A DNA stretch of 25,273 nucleotides from JAQIBY01 sp034658655 (GTDB lineage: Bacteria > Bacteroidota > Bacteroidia > Bacteroidales > ML635J-15): NCBI GenBank assembly GCA_034658655.1, contig JAYEFQ010000013.1, forward strand, positions 1 to 25,273, in the 5' to 3' direction. The notes under the pieces were generated by a model. The model had not been told where the DNA came from. It ran no database searches and saw only the letters and a list, made by a program, of their open reading frames with translations. This document shows, in pieces, positions 1 through 8,586 of the stretch. The stretch's first letter is position 1. Each line of letters starts with the position of its first letter. The position numbers and the translations under genes are program-made.

Positions 1-110
1 TTCCACCTTCATTTCATTACGGTACATTAGGTCGCTTTGCAAAGCCGGCAAATTGCAAGCTTCAATTTCAAAAGGCTTTCCACCTACGCCCTAGCGCAAA
101 AAAAAGCAAT
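1..110 (-). other. Left-edge GC-richer fragment, possibly the end of a repeat or gene
   Basis: This stretch is visibly richer in G and C than the DNA that follows. On the minus strand a reading frame is open from position 90 to the window edge, just after an in-frame TAG at 93-91, with no convincing start codon. It contains a perfect 12-bp palindrome at 34-45. The octamer TTCCACCT occurs at 1-8 and again near 79-86. I do not recognise the encoded peptide. It could be the end of a dispersed repeat or a broken gene, and the rest lies outside the window. Confidence 0.25.
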
Positions 111-136
111 ACGTTTAAACAATGTGTTTTTGGAGA

Positions 137-1261
137 TTATGATTTTTCGTTTCGCAATGACTGTTTATACTGTGAAGGAGTCATACCCGTAAACTTTTTA
201 AAATAGGTATTAAAGGAAGCTTTTGAATTAAAACCAACACTATGGGCAACACCTTCTATGGTATAATTTGCATAATCATTCGATTGAAAAAACAATTTTG
301 ACTCCTCAATACGATATCGATTAATAAAAGCAGAAAAGTTCTCATGTCGCACTTCGTTAATCACTCGAGAAATATAAGATTTGTTAACATTTAATTTTCT
401 ACTCAATTCAAAAATTGACAATTTATTATTCAGAAAAAGTTTTTCGATTTCCATTAAATCCAAAATATCAGCCAATAGTGCATCTTTTTTTTCTGTACGC
501 AAACCAAGCTTTAAATCATCTTCACTTTCAATTAGATCATCTTCTAATATTGACTCATCTTCATCCAACGTATTATCAACACTCACATCATATATATCAG
601 GCTGATAAACGCCAAAGAAACCAAGAAAATTAAAAAAGAAAACCATTAATACATAGTAAAATAATTGCCAAGCTGACGTGCTTTCCATAAAGAAAACCAA
701 AATATCCAAAACGGAAATCACAATGTAAAACCCAACAAATACCTTAAGCCAATTCAGTGTAACTCCCTCAGTAAAAGAAAAGTAATATTTAATATTACTG
801 GAGTGTCTTATAAGTAAAACAATCATTAAAACGACGTAAATGACAAACTGCAAAATATAAAGAGAAGTAGAAATTAATCGGACAGTTTCCATTCGCAACA
901 ATTCCGTATTTGACCCAAGAATACCAAGCGGCAAAAAAACAAGTGCTGGTAAAAGATGTAATGCTTCTTTTTTATTTATTTTGAAATGCGGAACCGTTAA
1001 TGCTCTAACATACAAATAGAACAAAGGGTTTGTCAAGAGTAAAAAACTATAAACAAAATTGGATGTAAACCACTCTAACCCAATTTCAACTAAAAAAACA
1101 CCCCCTGTCGTAAAATAAAAAGCTGAAACAACAATCATCAGTATTCCCAATACACGAGCAGCTTTTGAGTTTGAGCTTTTATAAACAAACAACTGTAGTG
1201 CAAAAACTAAAGGCTGAATAATCAGCAAGAAGTGTAATATGTGTAAAAATCCAAACATCAT
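137..1261 (-). CDS. AraC-family transcriptional regulator with N-terminal seven-helix membrane domain
   Basis: This is a 374-residue probable membrane-anchored transcription regulator. Residues 1-220 hold about seven hydrophobic segments. An acidic linker follows at about 222-255 (DEDESILEDD). Residues 258-370 form an AraC/XylS DNA-binding domain with two helix-turn-helix units: LSIFELSRKLNVNKSYISRV near 281-300, and the second helix with GFNSKASFNTYFKKFTGMTP at 343-362. This 7TM-plus-AraC design is common in Bacteroidota and is thought to sense a signal at or in the membrane; the ligand cannot be told from sequence. The start has two adjacent ATG codons (1261 and 1258), so two residues are uncertain. 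It diverges from the T9SS protein at 1557, and a MITE-like element begins 18 bp upstream of the start, where it could affect the promoter. Confidence 0.9.
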   Translation of the reverse strand: MMFGFLHILHFLLIIQPLVFALQLFVYKSSNSKAARVLGILMIVVSAFYFTTGGVFLVEIGLEWFTSNFVYSFLLLTNPLFYLYVRALTVPHFKINKKEALHLLPALVFLPLGILGSNTELLRMETVRLISTSLYILQFVIYVVLMIVLLIRHSSNIKYYFSFTEGVTLNWLKVFVGFYIVISVLDILVFFMESTSAWQLFYYVLMVFFFNFLGFFGVYQPDIYDVSVDNTLDEDESILEDDLIESEDDLKLGLRTEKKDALLADILDLMEIEKLFLNNKLSIFELSRKLNVNKSYISRVINEVRHENFSAFINRYRIEESKLFFQSNDYANYTIEGVAHSVGFNSKASFNTYFKKFTGMTPSQYKQSLRNEKS

Positions 1262-1278
1262 CTGGTGAAATTAATTAT

Positions 1279-1419
1279 TTTTTTAACACTGTTGTCCGAT
1301 AAAATTTTAATGATTTCTCACCGCTAGCCAGCGGTGAGGAATCTAACTCCAACAGGCTCAGCACATCGCATTGATTTTAGTTCATTATTATATTTTCACC
1401 GGACAACAATGTTTTTTAA
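1279..1419. mobile_element. 125-bp MITE-like element with 8-bp target duplication
   Basis: The element runs from 1287 to 1411. Its ends are imperfect terminal inverted repeats (CACTGTTGTCCG at 1287-1298 and CGGACAACAATG at 1400-1411); compared over 23 bases, 18 match. The octamer TTTTTTAA lies directly outside both ends (1279-1286 and 1412-1419), as expected for a target-site duplication. It has no reading frame of note. Inside is a perfect 9-bp stem with a 4-base loop (CTCACCGCT at 1317-1325, AGCGGTGAG at 1330-1338). It is best read as a non-autonomous element mobilised by a transposase encoded elsewhere; I cannot name the family. Confidence 0.7.
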
Positions 1420-1513
1420 TACAGAAAACGTATTAAAAAAGAAATTTTTATAAATCAATACAAAAATTTCCAAATCAATACATCTGTTATCATTACACAA
1501 ACAATAAAGCTTG

Positions 1514-1521
1514 TATATTTG
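1514..1521 (+). promoter_or_regulatory. Probable -7 element of the T9SS-protein promoter
   Basis: TATATTTG matches the Bacteroidota -7 consensus TAnnTTTG exactly and lies 35 bases before the ATG at 1557. No good TTTG or TTG -33 box is visible at the usual 19-21 bp upstream, so the call rests on the -7 element and its position. Confidence 0.45.
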
Positions 1522-1556
1522 TTTAACAATTTATAAACATTAAAAATTAAATTATT

Positions 1557-2585
1557 ATGAGAAGATTTTTACTTATTCCAGCTTTAATGCTGTGTATCGT
1601 GGGTAGCAGTTTTGCACAATATGTTACCATTACAAAGGACCATCAAATTCCAGAGGTAGAAGACACAATTGCTTTTAAAAATGCAAATACATTCGGTTTT
1701 GAAGCGAACGGTCAAGGAACTGTAATGGAAAAAGAATGGGACTGTTCAGCTGTATCGTATACCGGAGGTGGGGTGAAATATTGGTGGGAAGATGCAAATA
1801 CAACTCCTGAAGCAGCCACATTTCCAAATGCAAATCTTGCTTATGCAAACGATCAGGAAAATGGTTATTTTTATTATGAATACAACGCAGGCAGTGACAC
1901 TATTTACCGTGCAGGAGTGTATTCAGATGAAACCATGTGGATAGAGTATGACGGCGGACGAGTTGCTGAATTTGTATGGCCTTATACTGCTGGAGATAAT
2001 TACAGTTGGGATTATACAGGCGATTTCGCACCTTTTGGTGCTGGAGAAGATTCAGTGAAAGTTGAAAGTGGCAGCATTTCAGTAGAAGCAGACATGCAGG
2101 GAACAATGACTTTACCCGGTGGCTTAGTATTGAATAATATCTTAAGAATTAGGGTTGATGAAACATTTGATCTCGTAGCATATTCGGGCGGAATTCCTCT
2201 AGTGAGCTATAATATTCTAGATGAATTTTATTATTATTATCATGACACAATTCAAGGACCAGTGTGTATTTATGGTCTAACTTATATGAATGGCAATGAA
2301 GAATCAGAAGTTTTGAGATTTCAACCATTTGATAATCCAGTTGCTATTAATGCTCAACAAAAAACACAAATGGCAATTTTCCCGAATCCAACAAATGGAA
2401 TAGTAAATATTACGAATGTTGAGTCAATTGAAGTTTATGATGCAATCGGACGTTTACTTTTAAGCAAAAATAAAATGTCAAAACAGGAAAACATTGATTT
2501 ATCAAGTTATGAGAATGGAGTTTATTACATCAGAATGCAACAAAATGGCAAAATAAAATCAGAACGAATTGTTTTAGAAAAGTAA
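1557..2585 (+). CDS. Secreted protein with type IX secretion C-terminal sorting domain
   Basis: This 342-residue protein starts with a clear signal peptide (hydrophobic core, ending SSFAQ near residue 21). About residues 271-342 form a type A T9SS sorting domain: FPNPTNG, then SIEVYDAIGRLL, SSYENGVYYIRM, and a basic end with KSERIVLEK. Such domains send cargo through the T9SS across the outer membrane, where it is usually attached to the surface or released. The central 250 residues are rich in aromatic and acidic residues and show no domain I recognise, so the function of the mature protein is unknown. The gene stands alone, with its own -7 element upstream and a strong terminator downstream. 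There is no Shine-Dalgarno site, which is normal in this phylum. Confidence 0.9.
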   Translation: MRRFLLIPALMLCIVGSSFAQYVTITKDHQIPEVEDTIAFKNANTFGFEANGQGTVMEKEWDCSAVSYTGGGVKYWWEDANTTPEAATFPNANLAYANDQENGYFYYEYNAGSDTIYRAGVYSDETMWIEYDGGRVAEFVWPYTAGDNYSWDYTGDFAPFGAGEDSVKVESGSISVEADMQGTMTLPGGLVLNNILRIRVDETFDLVAYSGGIPLVSYNILDEFYYYYHDTIQGPVCIYGLTYMNGNEESEVLRFQPFDNPVAINAQQKTQMAIFPNPTNGIVNITNVESIEVYDAIGRLLLSKNKMSKQENIDLSSYENGVYYIRMQQNGKIKSERIVLEK

Positions 2586-2672
2586 GCAAACTTCAGAAAA
2601 TAAATTTCAAGAAAATGTAACTTTTTTCAGAATTATACTTGCAATTTTTATTAATAAATAGTATAATCCAAG

Positions 2673-2707
2673 AAAAACGCAGCGCTTAAAAAAGGCTGCG
2701 TTTTTTT
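2673..2707 (+). terminator. Rho-independent terminator after the T9SS protein gene
   Basis: CGCAGC (2678-2683) pairs with GCTGCG (2695-2700). The stem is extended by A residues on the left and a run of seven T on the right (2701-2707). Confidence 0.85.
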
Positions 2708-2766
2708 ATTTTAACCTACATAAATTATTCAGGTTAACAAAAATAAAACTCCTCGCAGCAAGCTGA

Positions 2767-2840
2767 CGAAGTATCTCAATGAAATGTTTTATTTTTCATA
2801 CGCACCAAGGTGCGGGGAATATAACCCTTGAGATACCTCG
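2767..2840. repeat. REP-like nested palindromic repeat
   Basis: Two 13-base arms (2767-2779 and 2828-2840) are inverted repeats with 12 of 13 matches, sharing GTATCTCAA/TTGAGATAC. Between them is a palindrome CGCACCAAGGTGCG at 2801-2814, followed by GGGGAATATAACCC. Just outside the left arm is a similar small hairpin, CAGC-AA-GCTG, at about 2756-2765. The hairpin-plus-GGAAT design recurs in the element at 1287-1411 (GAGGAATCTAACTCC). This resembles dispersed REP-type repeats, but only a genome-wide count can show that. Confidence 0.5.
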
Positions 2841-2852
2841 ACTACCGCTCGG

Positions 2853-2906
2853 AATCAGTTCGGCTAGATAATTTGTATCGGATACAAAATCATAGCCTCA
2901 CTGATT
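2853..2906 (-). terminator. Long near-perfect hairpin at the 3' end of fhs
   Basis: Arms AATCAGT (2853-2859) and ACTGATT (2900-2906) enclose GGCTA/TAGCC and the perfect inner stem TTTGTATC-G-GATACAAA (2872-2888), with small bulges between. In the minus-strand transcript the hairpin starts at the fhs stop codon. There is no T-run after it, so it may stabilise the 3' end or act as a rho-independent-like terminator without a classical tail. It could also be part of the repeat next to it. Confidence 0.45.
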
Positions 2907-4576
2907 TAAAACAATCCGGAAACATTTCCATCTTTATCGATGTCAATATTCTCAGCTGAAGGGATTCTTGGCAATCCTGGCATTCGCATAATATCACCAG
3001 CAATCGGCACAATAAATCCGGCACCTGCTGCAATTTCAATTTCTCTAATATTCAGTATAAAATCTTTCGGACGATTTCTTAATAATGGGTTATCAGATAA
3101 TGATTTCTGTGTTTTCGCGATACAAATTGGGACATTATCCAATCCCAATTTTTGAATTGTCTCCAAATCTTTTCTTGCTTTGCGAGAATACTCTACAGCT
3201 TTTGCACCATATACTTTAGTTGCAACTGTTTCAATTTTCTTTTCAACATCCCACTCAAATTTATATAAAGGTTCAAAACAAACAGTACAGCTATCAGCAG
3301 CTTTCACCACTTTTTCAGCTAAATCGACGGCACCTTCACCACCATCAGCCCAAGCACTATTAACAGATACTTGTACATTCATTGTTTCGCAATGCGCTTT
3401 CACAATTTCAATTTCCTCATCTGTATCAGCACTAAATTGATTTATTGCAACAATCGGATTGATATTAAACAAGCGGATATTTTCAATGTGTTTATCTAAA
3501 TTATCAAGTCCTATTTTCACGGCTTCGGGATTCGGAGAGTTTATTTCTTTTACAGAAACACCGCCATGATATTTCAACGCACGAATGGTGGCGACAAGCA
3601 CTGTTGCATTCACGTTAAGATTTCCGTACTGCGCTTTAATATCATAAAACTTTTCCGCACCAAGTTCGGATGCAAAACCAGCTTCAGTTACAACATAATC
3701 GGACAAGGACAAGCCCATTTTGGTAGCAAGAATTGAATTTGTTCCTTGTGCAATATTTGCAAATGGTCCTCCGTGAATAATTGCAGGTGTACCCTCAAGA
3801 GTTTGCACTAAGTTTGGCTTAATTGCATCTTTTAAAAGCGCAGACATTGCCCCTTGTGCATTCAAATCACGTGCATAAACGGGTTTTTTATCATATGTAA
3901 AACCGATAAAAATATTTCCGAGACGTTTTTTCAAATCTTCAGCATTTGCAGCAAGGCATAAAATTGCCATCACCTCTGACGCGGCAGTAATATCAAAACC
4001 AGTTTCACGAGGTACACCTTGTGTTTTTCCTCCTAACCCAATAACAATATGACGCAAAGCACGCTCATTCATATCCATCACGCGTTTCCAAGTAACCGTT
4101 CTTGGGTCAATATCTAAATTATGTTCCTGAAAATGCAATTCATTATCAATCAAAGCTGATAACAAATTATGTGTTTTTTCAATCGCAGCTAAATCACCGG
4201 TAAAATGTAAGTTGATGTCCTCCATTGGGATAACCTGAGAGTATCCACCACCGGCAGCACCACCTTTAATACCAAATACAGGGCCAAGTGAAGGTTCACG
4301 TAATACAACAGTGGTATTTTTCCCAATACGGTTCATTGCTTGAGTTAAACCTATTGATGTTGTTGTTTTTCCTTCTCCGGCAGGAGTTGGAGTAAGAGCC
4401 GTAACAAGAATCAAACGACTGTCTTCAATCTTTTTTTCATCAATCAAACTCAAAGGAAGTTTGGCTTTGTCATGTCCATAGGGTTCAAATTGCGTTTCAT
4501 CAATATTCAATTGAGCAGCAATATCCTTTATGGGTTTAATTTTTGCATTCCTTGCAATTTCAATATCTGTTAACAT
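2906..4576 (-). CDS. fhs: Formate-tetrahydrofolate ligase
   Basis: The enzyme joins formate to tetrahydrofolate using ATP and gives 10-formyl-tetrahydrofolate, the one-carbon donor for purine synthesis; it acts in the cytoplasm. At 556 residues it has the usual length of the monofunctional bacterial enzyme. Visible family marks are the nucleotide-binding loop TPTPAGEGKTTTS (62-74), the following EPSLGPVFGIKGGAAGGGYS stretch, MEDINLHFTGD, and GFIVPIAGDIMRMPGLP near the C-terminus. The ATG at 4576 is well placed for the family N-terminus. The gene stands apart from its neighbours: a MITE-like element lies upstream and a long hairpin directly downstream. PurH, encoded nearby, uses its product. 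No convincing promoter is visible upstream. Confidence 0.97.
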   Translation of the reverse strand: MLTDIEIARNAKIKPIKDIAAQLNIDETQFEPYGHDKAKLPLSLIDEKKIEDSRLILVTALTPTPAGEGKTTTSIGLTQAMNRIGKNTTVVLREPSLGPVFGIKGGAAGGGYSQVIPMEDINLHFTGDLAAIEKTHNLLSALIDNELHFQEHNLDIDPRTVTWKRVMDMNERALRHIVIGLGGKTQGVPRETGFDITAASEVMAILCLAANAEDLKKRLGNIFIGFTYDKKPVYARDLNAQGAMSALLKDAIKPNLVQTLEGTPAIIHGGPFANIAQGTNSILATKMGLSLSDYVVTEAGFASELGAEKFYDIKAQYGNLNVNATVLVATIRALKYHGGVSVKEINSPNPEAVKIGLDNLDKHIENIRLFNINPIVAINQFSADTDEEIEIVKAHCETMNVQVSVNSAWADGGEGAVDLAEKVVKAADSCTVCFEPLYKFEWDVEKKIETVATKVYGAKAVEYSRKARKDLETIQKLGLDNVPICIAKTQKSLSDNPLLRNRPKDFILNIREIEIAAGAGFIVPIAGDIMRMPGLPRIPSAENIDIDKDGNVSGLF

Positions 4577-4679
4577 AGTTTAAGATTTTGATTAAACATT
4601 ATGCCATTTACAACAAACCAATTAACCAAAATGTTTAATTGTTACAGTCTAAATAAAAGGCGCTTATTTGGAAAAAGGG

Positions 4680-4845
4680 TTAGGGCTTGTGAAAAAATAA
4701 CCTATACATTTTAACTCGTTCTTTTACCATTTTTCTGCGTTTCAAATTTTGTATATAGTCGCAAGCTATTAGCTTCAATTTGCGCCTTCAAAATGACAAA
4801 AAAACTGCGTCAATTCTGTAAGCTTTATTTATTTACAAGCCCTTA
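4680..4845. mobile_element. 160-bp MITE-like element with TTA duplication
   Basis: The element spans 4683-4842. Its left end GGGCTTGTGAAAAAATAA and the inverted right end agree at 16 of 18 positions. TTA flanks both sides (4680-4682 and 4843-4845), consistent with a 3-bp target duplication of the TNA type. Inside, AAGCT-ATT-AGCTT forms a hairpin near 4763-4775. No reading frame is present. The right-hand TTA is the reverse of the rodA stop codon, so insertion at this site duplicated the stop. The element may also end transcripts leaving rodA through its long inverted repeats. Confidence 0.65.
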
Positions 4846-6267
4846 TCTGAAAATCTCTAAACGATTGGCATCTAATCTTAGGAAAATAAAAAGAAATAAT
4901 GTAAATGCCATAAATGAAGATCCTCCGTAACTAAAAAACGGCAAAGGAATTCCGATAACCGGCATTAAGCCTATTGTCATTCCGATATTAATGGTAACAT
5001 GAAAAAACAGAATTGACACCACAGCATATCCATAAACTCGTGAGAACTTTGATCGTTGTCTTTCTGTTAATATAATTAGGCGAATTAGCAGACTTGCAAA
5101 TAAGAGCACAACTAAGCCGGCACCAATAAATCCGAACTCCTCACCGACAGTACAAAAAATAAAATCAGTACTCTGTTCAGGAACAAAATCAAATTTTGTT
5201 TGTGTTCCCTGTAAAAATCCTTTTCCTGAAAAGCCTCCTGAACCAATGGCAATTTTACTCTGGTTGACATTATATCCGATTCCGAGTGGGTCATCTTTCA
5301 ACCCAAGAGTATGTTCAATTCTATCCCGTTGATGTGATTGCAAGACATTATAATACACATGGTCAAGTGTGTTAATGTAAACAAATGTCACTAAAAGAAT
5401 TGCACTTAAGCCTAAAGCGGTATTACTACGAGCGCGTAACATTCCAGGCAACAGACTTAATAATGTCACAAAAATGGAAATTGTAATTATCCAAACGAAA
5501 CTTAAATTTATAATGTCTCTTTGTTTGAGTAGAATCATCATCACTGTAACGCCTACTGAAATGGTCAAAGCAACAAAGAAACCTTTATTATCCCGTTCAT
5601 TTAACCAATACAATGCCAAAAGCACAAATGCAGCACCTGCTAACACCCACCCTGATGAAATCAAAACAGATAAGACAAATAATAAGACCGCAGCTAACGC
5701 AATAAAAAGATAGGTTGATTTCATCCCTTCTCGATAAAGCACAATAACCAAGGCGAAAAAAACCAAAGCTGAGCCTGTATCATTCTGTAAAATTATCATT
5801 GCGACAGGTATCATAATAATAGCAAACGCCCGTAGCAAATGCTTTGTCTTTTTCAAGTTGAACTGAAATGAGGTTAATAGTTGCGCAAGGGCCAAACTTG
5901 TAAATATCTTGGCAAATTCTGCTGGTTGAAATCGAAAGTTACCGAGTTCAAACCAAGAGCGGGCACCGTTAACCTCCGTTCCAAAAACCAATACTGCAAT
6001 CAATGATAGCATTACCACGGCATATAAGACATAAGCAAAAGCAGAAAAGAATTTACTATCAATGAGAAAGACAAGAATAATCATTACAAAAGACAAACCA
6101 ACCCAAACTGCTTGTTTCATTTGTCGGCTACCAGGTTCAAACATACGATCGCCGACTCCTTCCCATGAAGAAGAAAAAATGCTCATCCACCCCATAGCTG
6201 CAAGGAGTAGGAATACAGCAATTGTAAACCAGTCTAACTGTTTCAGTATGTTAATCCGCTTTCTCAT
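4843..6267 (-). CDS. rodA: RodA, SEDS-family peptidoglycan glycosyltransferase
   Basis: RodA polymerises glycan strands from lipid II at the inner membrane during lateral wall growth, working with PBP2. The 474-residue protein is a multi-pass membrane protein. SEDS marks include GARSWFELGNFRFQPAEFAK, VPEQSTDFIFCTVGEEFGF with the expected acidic residue in TDF, and FFSYGGSS near the end. It is about 100 residues longer than E. coli RodA because of extra hydrophobic segments in the middle (about 215-300), which is often seen in Bacteroidota. Its start overlaps the end of mrdA by 17 bases, which implies translational coupling. Its stop codon TAA is the target duplication of a MITE-like element. 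Confidence 0.96.
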   Translation of the reverse strand: MRKRINILKQLDWFTIAVFLLLAAMGWMSIFSSSWEGVGDRMFEPGSRQMKQAVWVGLSFVMIILVFLIDSKFFSAFAYVLYAVVMLSLIAVLVFGTEVNGARSWFELGNFRFQPAEFAKIFTSLALAQLLTSFQFNLKKTKHLLRAFAIIMIPVAMIILQNDTGSALVFFALVIVLYREGMKSTYLFIALAAVLLFVLSVLISSGWVLAGAAFVLLALYWLNERDNKGFFVALTISVGVTVMMILLKQRDIINLSFVWIITISIFVTLLSLLPGMLRARSNTALGLSAILLVTFVYINTLDHVYYNVLQSHQRDRIEHTLGLKDDPLGIGYNVNQSKIAIGSGGFSGKGFLQGTQTKFDFVPEQSTDFIFCTVGEEFGFIGAGLVVLLFASLLIRLIILTERQRSKFSRVYGYAVVSILFFHVTINIGMTIGLMPVIGIPLPFFSYGGSSFMAFTLFLFIFLRLDANRLEIFR

Positions 6268-8080
6268 CCTCAGTTTCGGGAATTAAATTTGCGTTTAAAA
6301 TTCGTTCTTCACCCCATTTGTTTTTTATTGTATCCGTCAAATATTTCTCAATCATTAGTCCAGCGATTGGAGCAGCCCATGTTCCGCCATATCCAGCATT
6401 TTCAACATATACAGCGATTGCAATTTTAGGGTTTTCCATGGGGGCAAAGGCCATAAAAATGGAATGATCTTCACCGTGTGGATTTTGTGCTGTTCCAGTT
6501 TTCCCACACACTGCCACTTCTGGAATTCTTGCAAGTCGAGCAGTACCATGTGGCTCATTAACTGCGCCATACATTCCTTCAACCACTAGAGGAAAAACCT
6601 CTTCTTTAAACGGTAGGATATGTTTCTTTTGATATTTAGTTTCCTTGCCTTCTTGTCCAATCGATTTGACAATATGTGGTGTATAATAATAGCCACGATT
6701 AGCAATTATTGTAGAAAAATGTGCTAATTGCAAGGGAGTTGCCAAAATTTCCCCTTGACCGATACTAAGCGAATAAATTGTAGAAAATGCCCATCGATAT
6801 TGTCCGTAAAGGGCATCATAATATTGTGAGCCAGGAATTTGTCCTGCACTAACAGAAGGCAATCCAATATCAAGTGACTGTCCAAATCCAAGCAACTCAA
6901 TTTTTTCTTTCCACATGTCCAAGCCAATGGGCGAATCGCGAAAAACACTTTCTTCATACCCACGCTGAACCATGCGCCTGAACACTTCATAAAAATATGG
7001 ATTACAGGAATATTGCACCGCCTTAATTACACTTGTTGCTGGGGGATGATTATGGCAATTAACCCAATATTTATTACAAGGAATTGATGTGTTTTTATGA
7101 ATTAGCCCTTCATCTAATCCAACAATTGCTTGAGCAACTTTAAATGTACTACCAGGAGGGTAAGCTGAATTTACGGCACGATTAAACAACGGTTTATTCG
7201 AAGCATTTAGCAGGCTATCAAAATAAAAACCACGATTCCTACCAACCAACAAGTTTGGATTATACACAGGCGATGAAACCATAGCCAAAATCTCTCCTGT
7301 TTCAGGTTCAATCGCAACTAAGCCCCCTATTTTATTTTCAAAAAGTCGCTCTCCATATGTCTGTAATGCAATGTCAATACTTGAAACAAGCGATTTTCCT
7401 GCTTCAGGCAGGGTGTCAAATTTTCCATTTTCATATGATTCCTTGATTCGATTATGCGCATCGACGAGAAAAATCTTCACTCCCTTTTTCCCTCGCAAAC
7501 TATTTTCATAATACTTTTCGACTCCATTAACACCGACATAATCACCCATTCGATAATAAGAATCTTTCTCAATCAAATTCTGATTTACTTCCCCGATATC
7601 TCCGATGATATGTGCACCAATTTCATCAGCATATTGCCGCATAACACGGGGTTGCACATAAAACCCTTCATAATCGTACAGTATTTCCTGAAGTCCGGCA
7701 TATTCCTCGGCCGATAGCATCTTATAAAATATTGAGGGCTGAAAGCAAGAATATGAGCTTGCCTCAAAAAATCGTTGTCTAAATAATGACATTTCAATAC
7801 CTAAAGCCCTTGCTAACGCCACACTATCAATTGCCTTAACTTGCCGAGGTATAACCATTAAATCATATCCCGCTTTATTACTCACAAGTATATTTGAATC
7901 CCTATCATAAATAATCCCTCGTGGAGGATACTGAATAATATGTCGTTGAGAATTATTCAATGCAGAAACCTCATACTCATCACTTAATACTTGTAAAAAG
8001 AATAAACGTATCAACAAAATCACTGACACAAGTCCAATAATTCCAGCAATTACATATGTCCGAGGCTCGGGTTTATTCAT
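6251..8080 (-). CDS. mrdA: Penicillin-binding protein 2, peptidoglycan transpeptidase of the elongasome
   Basis: This class B PBP cross-links peptidoglycan during elongation as the partner of RodA. The 609-residue protein has one N-terminal membrane anchor (about 11-31), then a PBP dimerisation domain starting near the PPRGIIYDR motif (52-60), then a transpeptidase domain. All three active-site motifs are intact: S311-T-F-K314, S358-C-N360 and K527-T-G-T530. The start ATG overlaps the mreD stop in a TAATG arrangement. The C-terminus overlaps the rodA start. The position between mreD and rodA supports PBP2 rather than the division enzyme PBP3. Confidence 0.96.
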   Translation of the reverse strand: MNKPEPRTYVIAGIIGLVSVILLIRLFFLQVLSDEYEVSALNNSQRHIIQYPPRGIIYDRDSNILVSNKAGYDLMVIPRQVKAIDSVALARALGIEMSLFRQRFFEASSYSCFQPSIFYKMLSAEEYAGLQEILYDYEGFYVQPRVMRQYADEIGAHIIGDIGEVNQNLIEKDSYYRMGDYVGVNGVEKYYENSLRGKKGVKIFLVDAHNRIKESYENGKFDTLPEAGKSLVSSIDIALQTYGERLFENKIGGLVAIEPETGEILAMVSSPVYNPNLLVGRNRGFYFDSLLNASNKPLFNRAVNSAYPPGSTFKVAQAIVGLDEGLIHKNTSIPCNKYWVNCHNHPPATSVIKAVQYSCNPYFYEVFRRMVQRGYEESVFRDSPIGLDMWKEKIELLGFGQSLDIGLPSVSAGQIPGSQYYDALYGQYRWAFSTIYSLSIGQGEILATPLQLAHFSTIIANRGYYYTPHIVKSIGQEGKETKYQKKHILPFKEEVFPLVVEGMYGAVNEPHGTARLARIPEVAVCGKTGTAQNPHGEDHSIFMAFAPMENPKIAIAVYVENAGYGGTWAAPIAGLMIEKYLTDTIKNKWGEERILNANLIPETEDEKAD

Positions 8081-8586
8081 TATCGTTTAAACATAACATA
8101 CTGACTCACAATAACAAAAAACGCAGTCACAATTGTATTTGACAAAGCAACCAACAAAGTCATTCCAACAAAATTAAAACTCATTGCTTCAATAAAAAAC
8201 AATGCAAACTGATGTAGCGCAATTAATATAATACTGTATTTCAGAAACCAAGAAAATCCTATTTGCGAAAGGCGTGGAAAACTACCAGGGTCATAACCAT
8301 CACGTGGACTCACTAAACTCAAAACTGCGGGGCGTAAAAATGCCATAAAAACAATTGCAGCAGTATTCATTCCGGGAGTATTCATAAATGCATCAATAAT
8401 CACACCTAATGCAAAGGCAGAAATCAGTTGTAGCCATTTCGGTGTTTCAAAGGGGAGTAATAAAATAAAAAGCACATAAAATGAGGGATTCAAAAAACGA
8501 GAAATCTGCATTTCATTAAAAATCACAACTTGTAATAGGATACATATTACAAAAATCAGCAGGTATTTCGGCAAATACTTAATCAT
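8080..8586 (-). CDS. mreD: MreD, rod-shape-determining membrane protein
   Basis: This is a 168-residue hydrophobic protein with about five membrane segments. It has no catalytic motif; MreD-family sequences are poorly conserved. The identification rests on size, membrane topology and its place directly between mreC and mrdA. It overlaps mreC by 8 bases and mrdA by one base, so the three are probably translated together. MreD links MreC to the rest of the elongasome in the inner membrane. Confidence 0.88.
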   Translation of the reverse strand: MIKYLPKYLLIFVICILLQVVIFNEMQISRFLNPSFYVLFILLLPFETPKWLQLISAFALGVIIDAFMNTPGMNTAAIVFMAFLRPAVLSLVSPRDGYDPGSFPRLSQIGFSWFLKYSIILIALHQFALFFIEAMSFNFVGMTLLVALSNTIVTAFFVIVSQYVMFKR

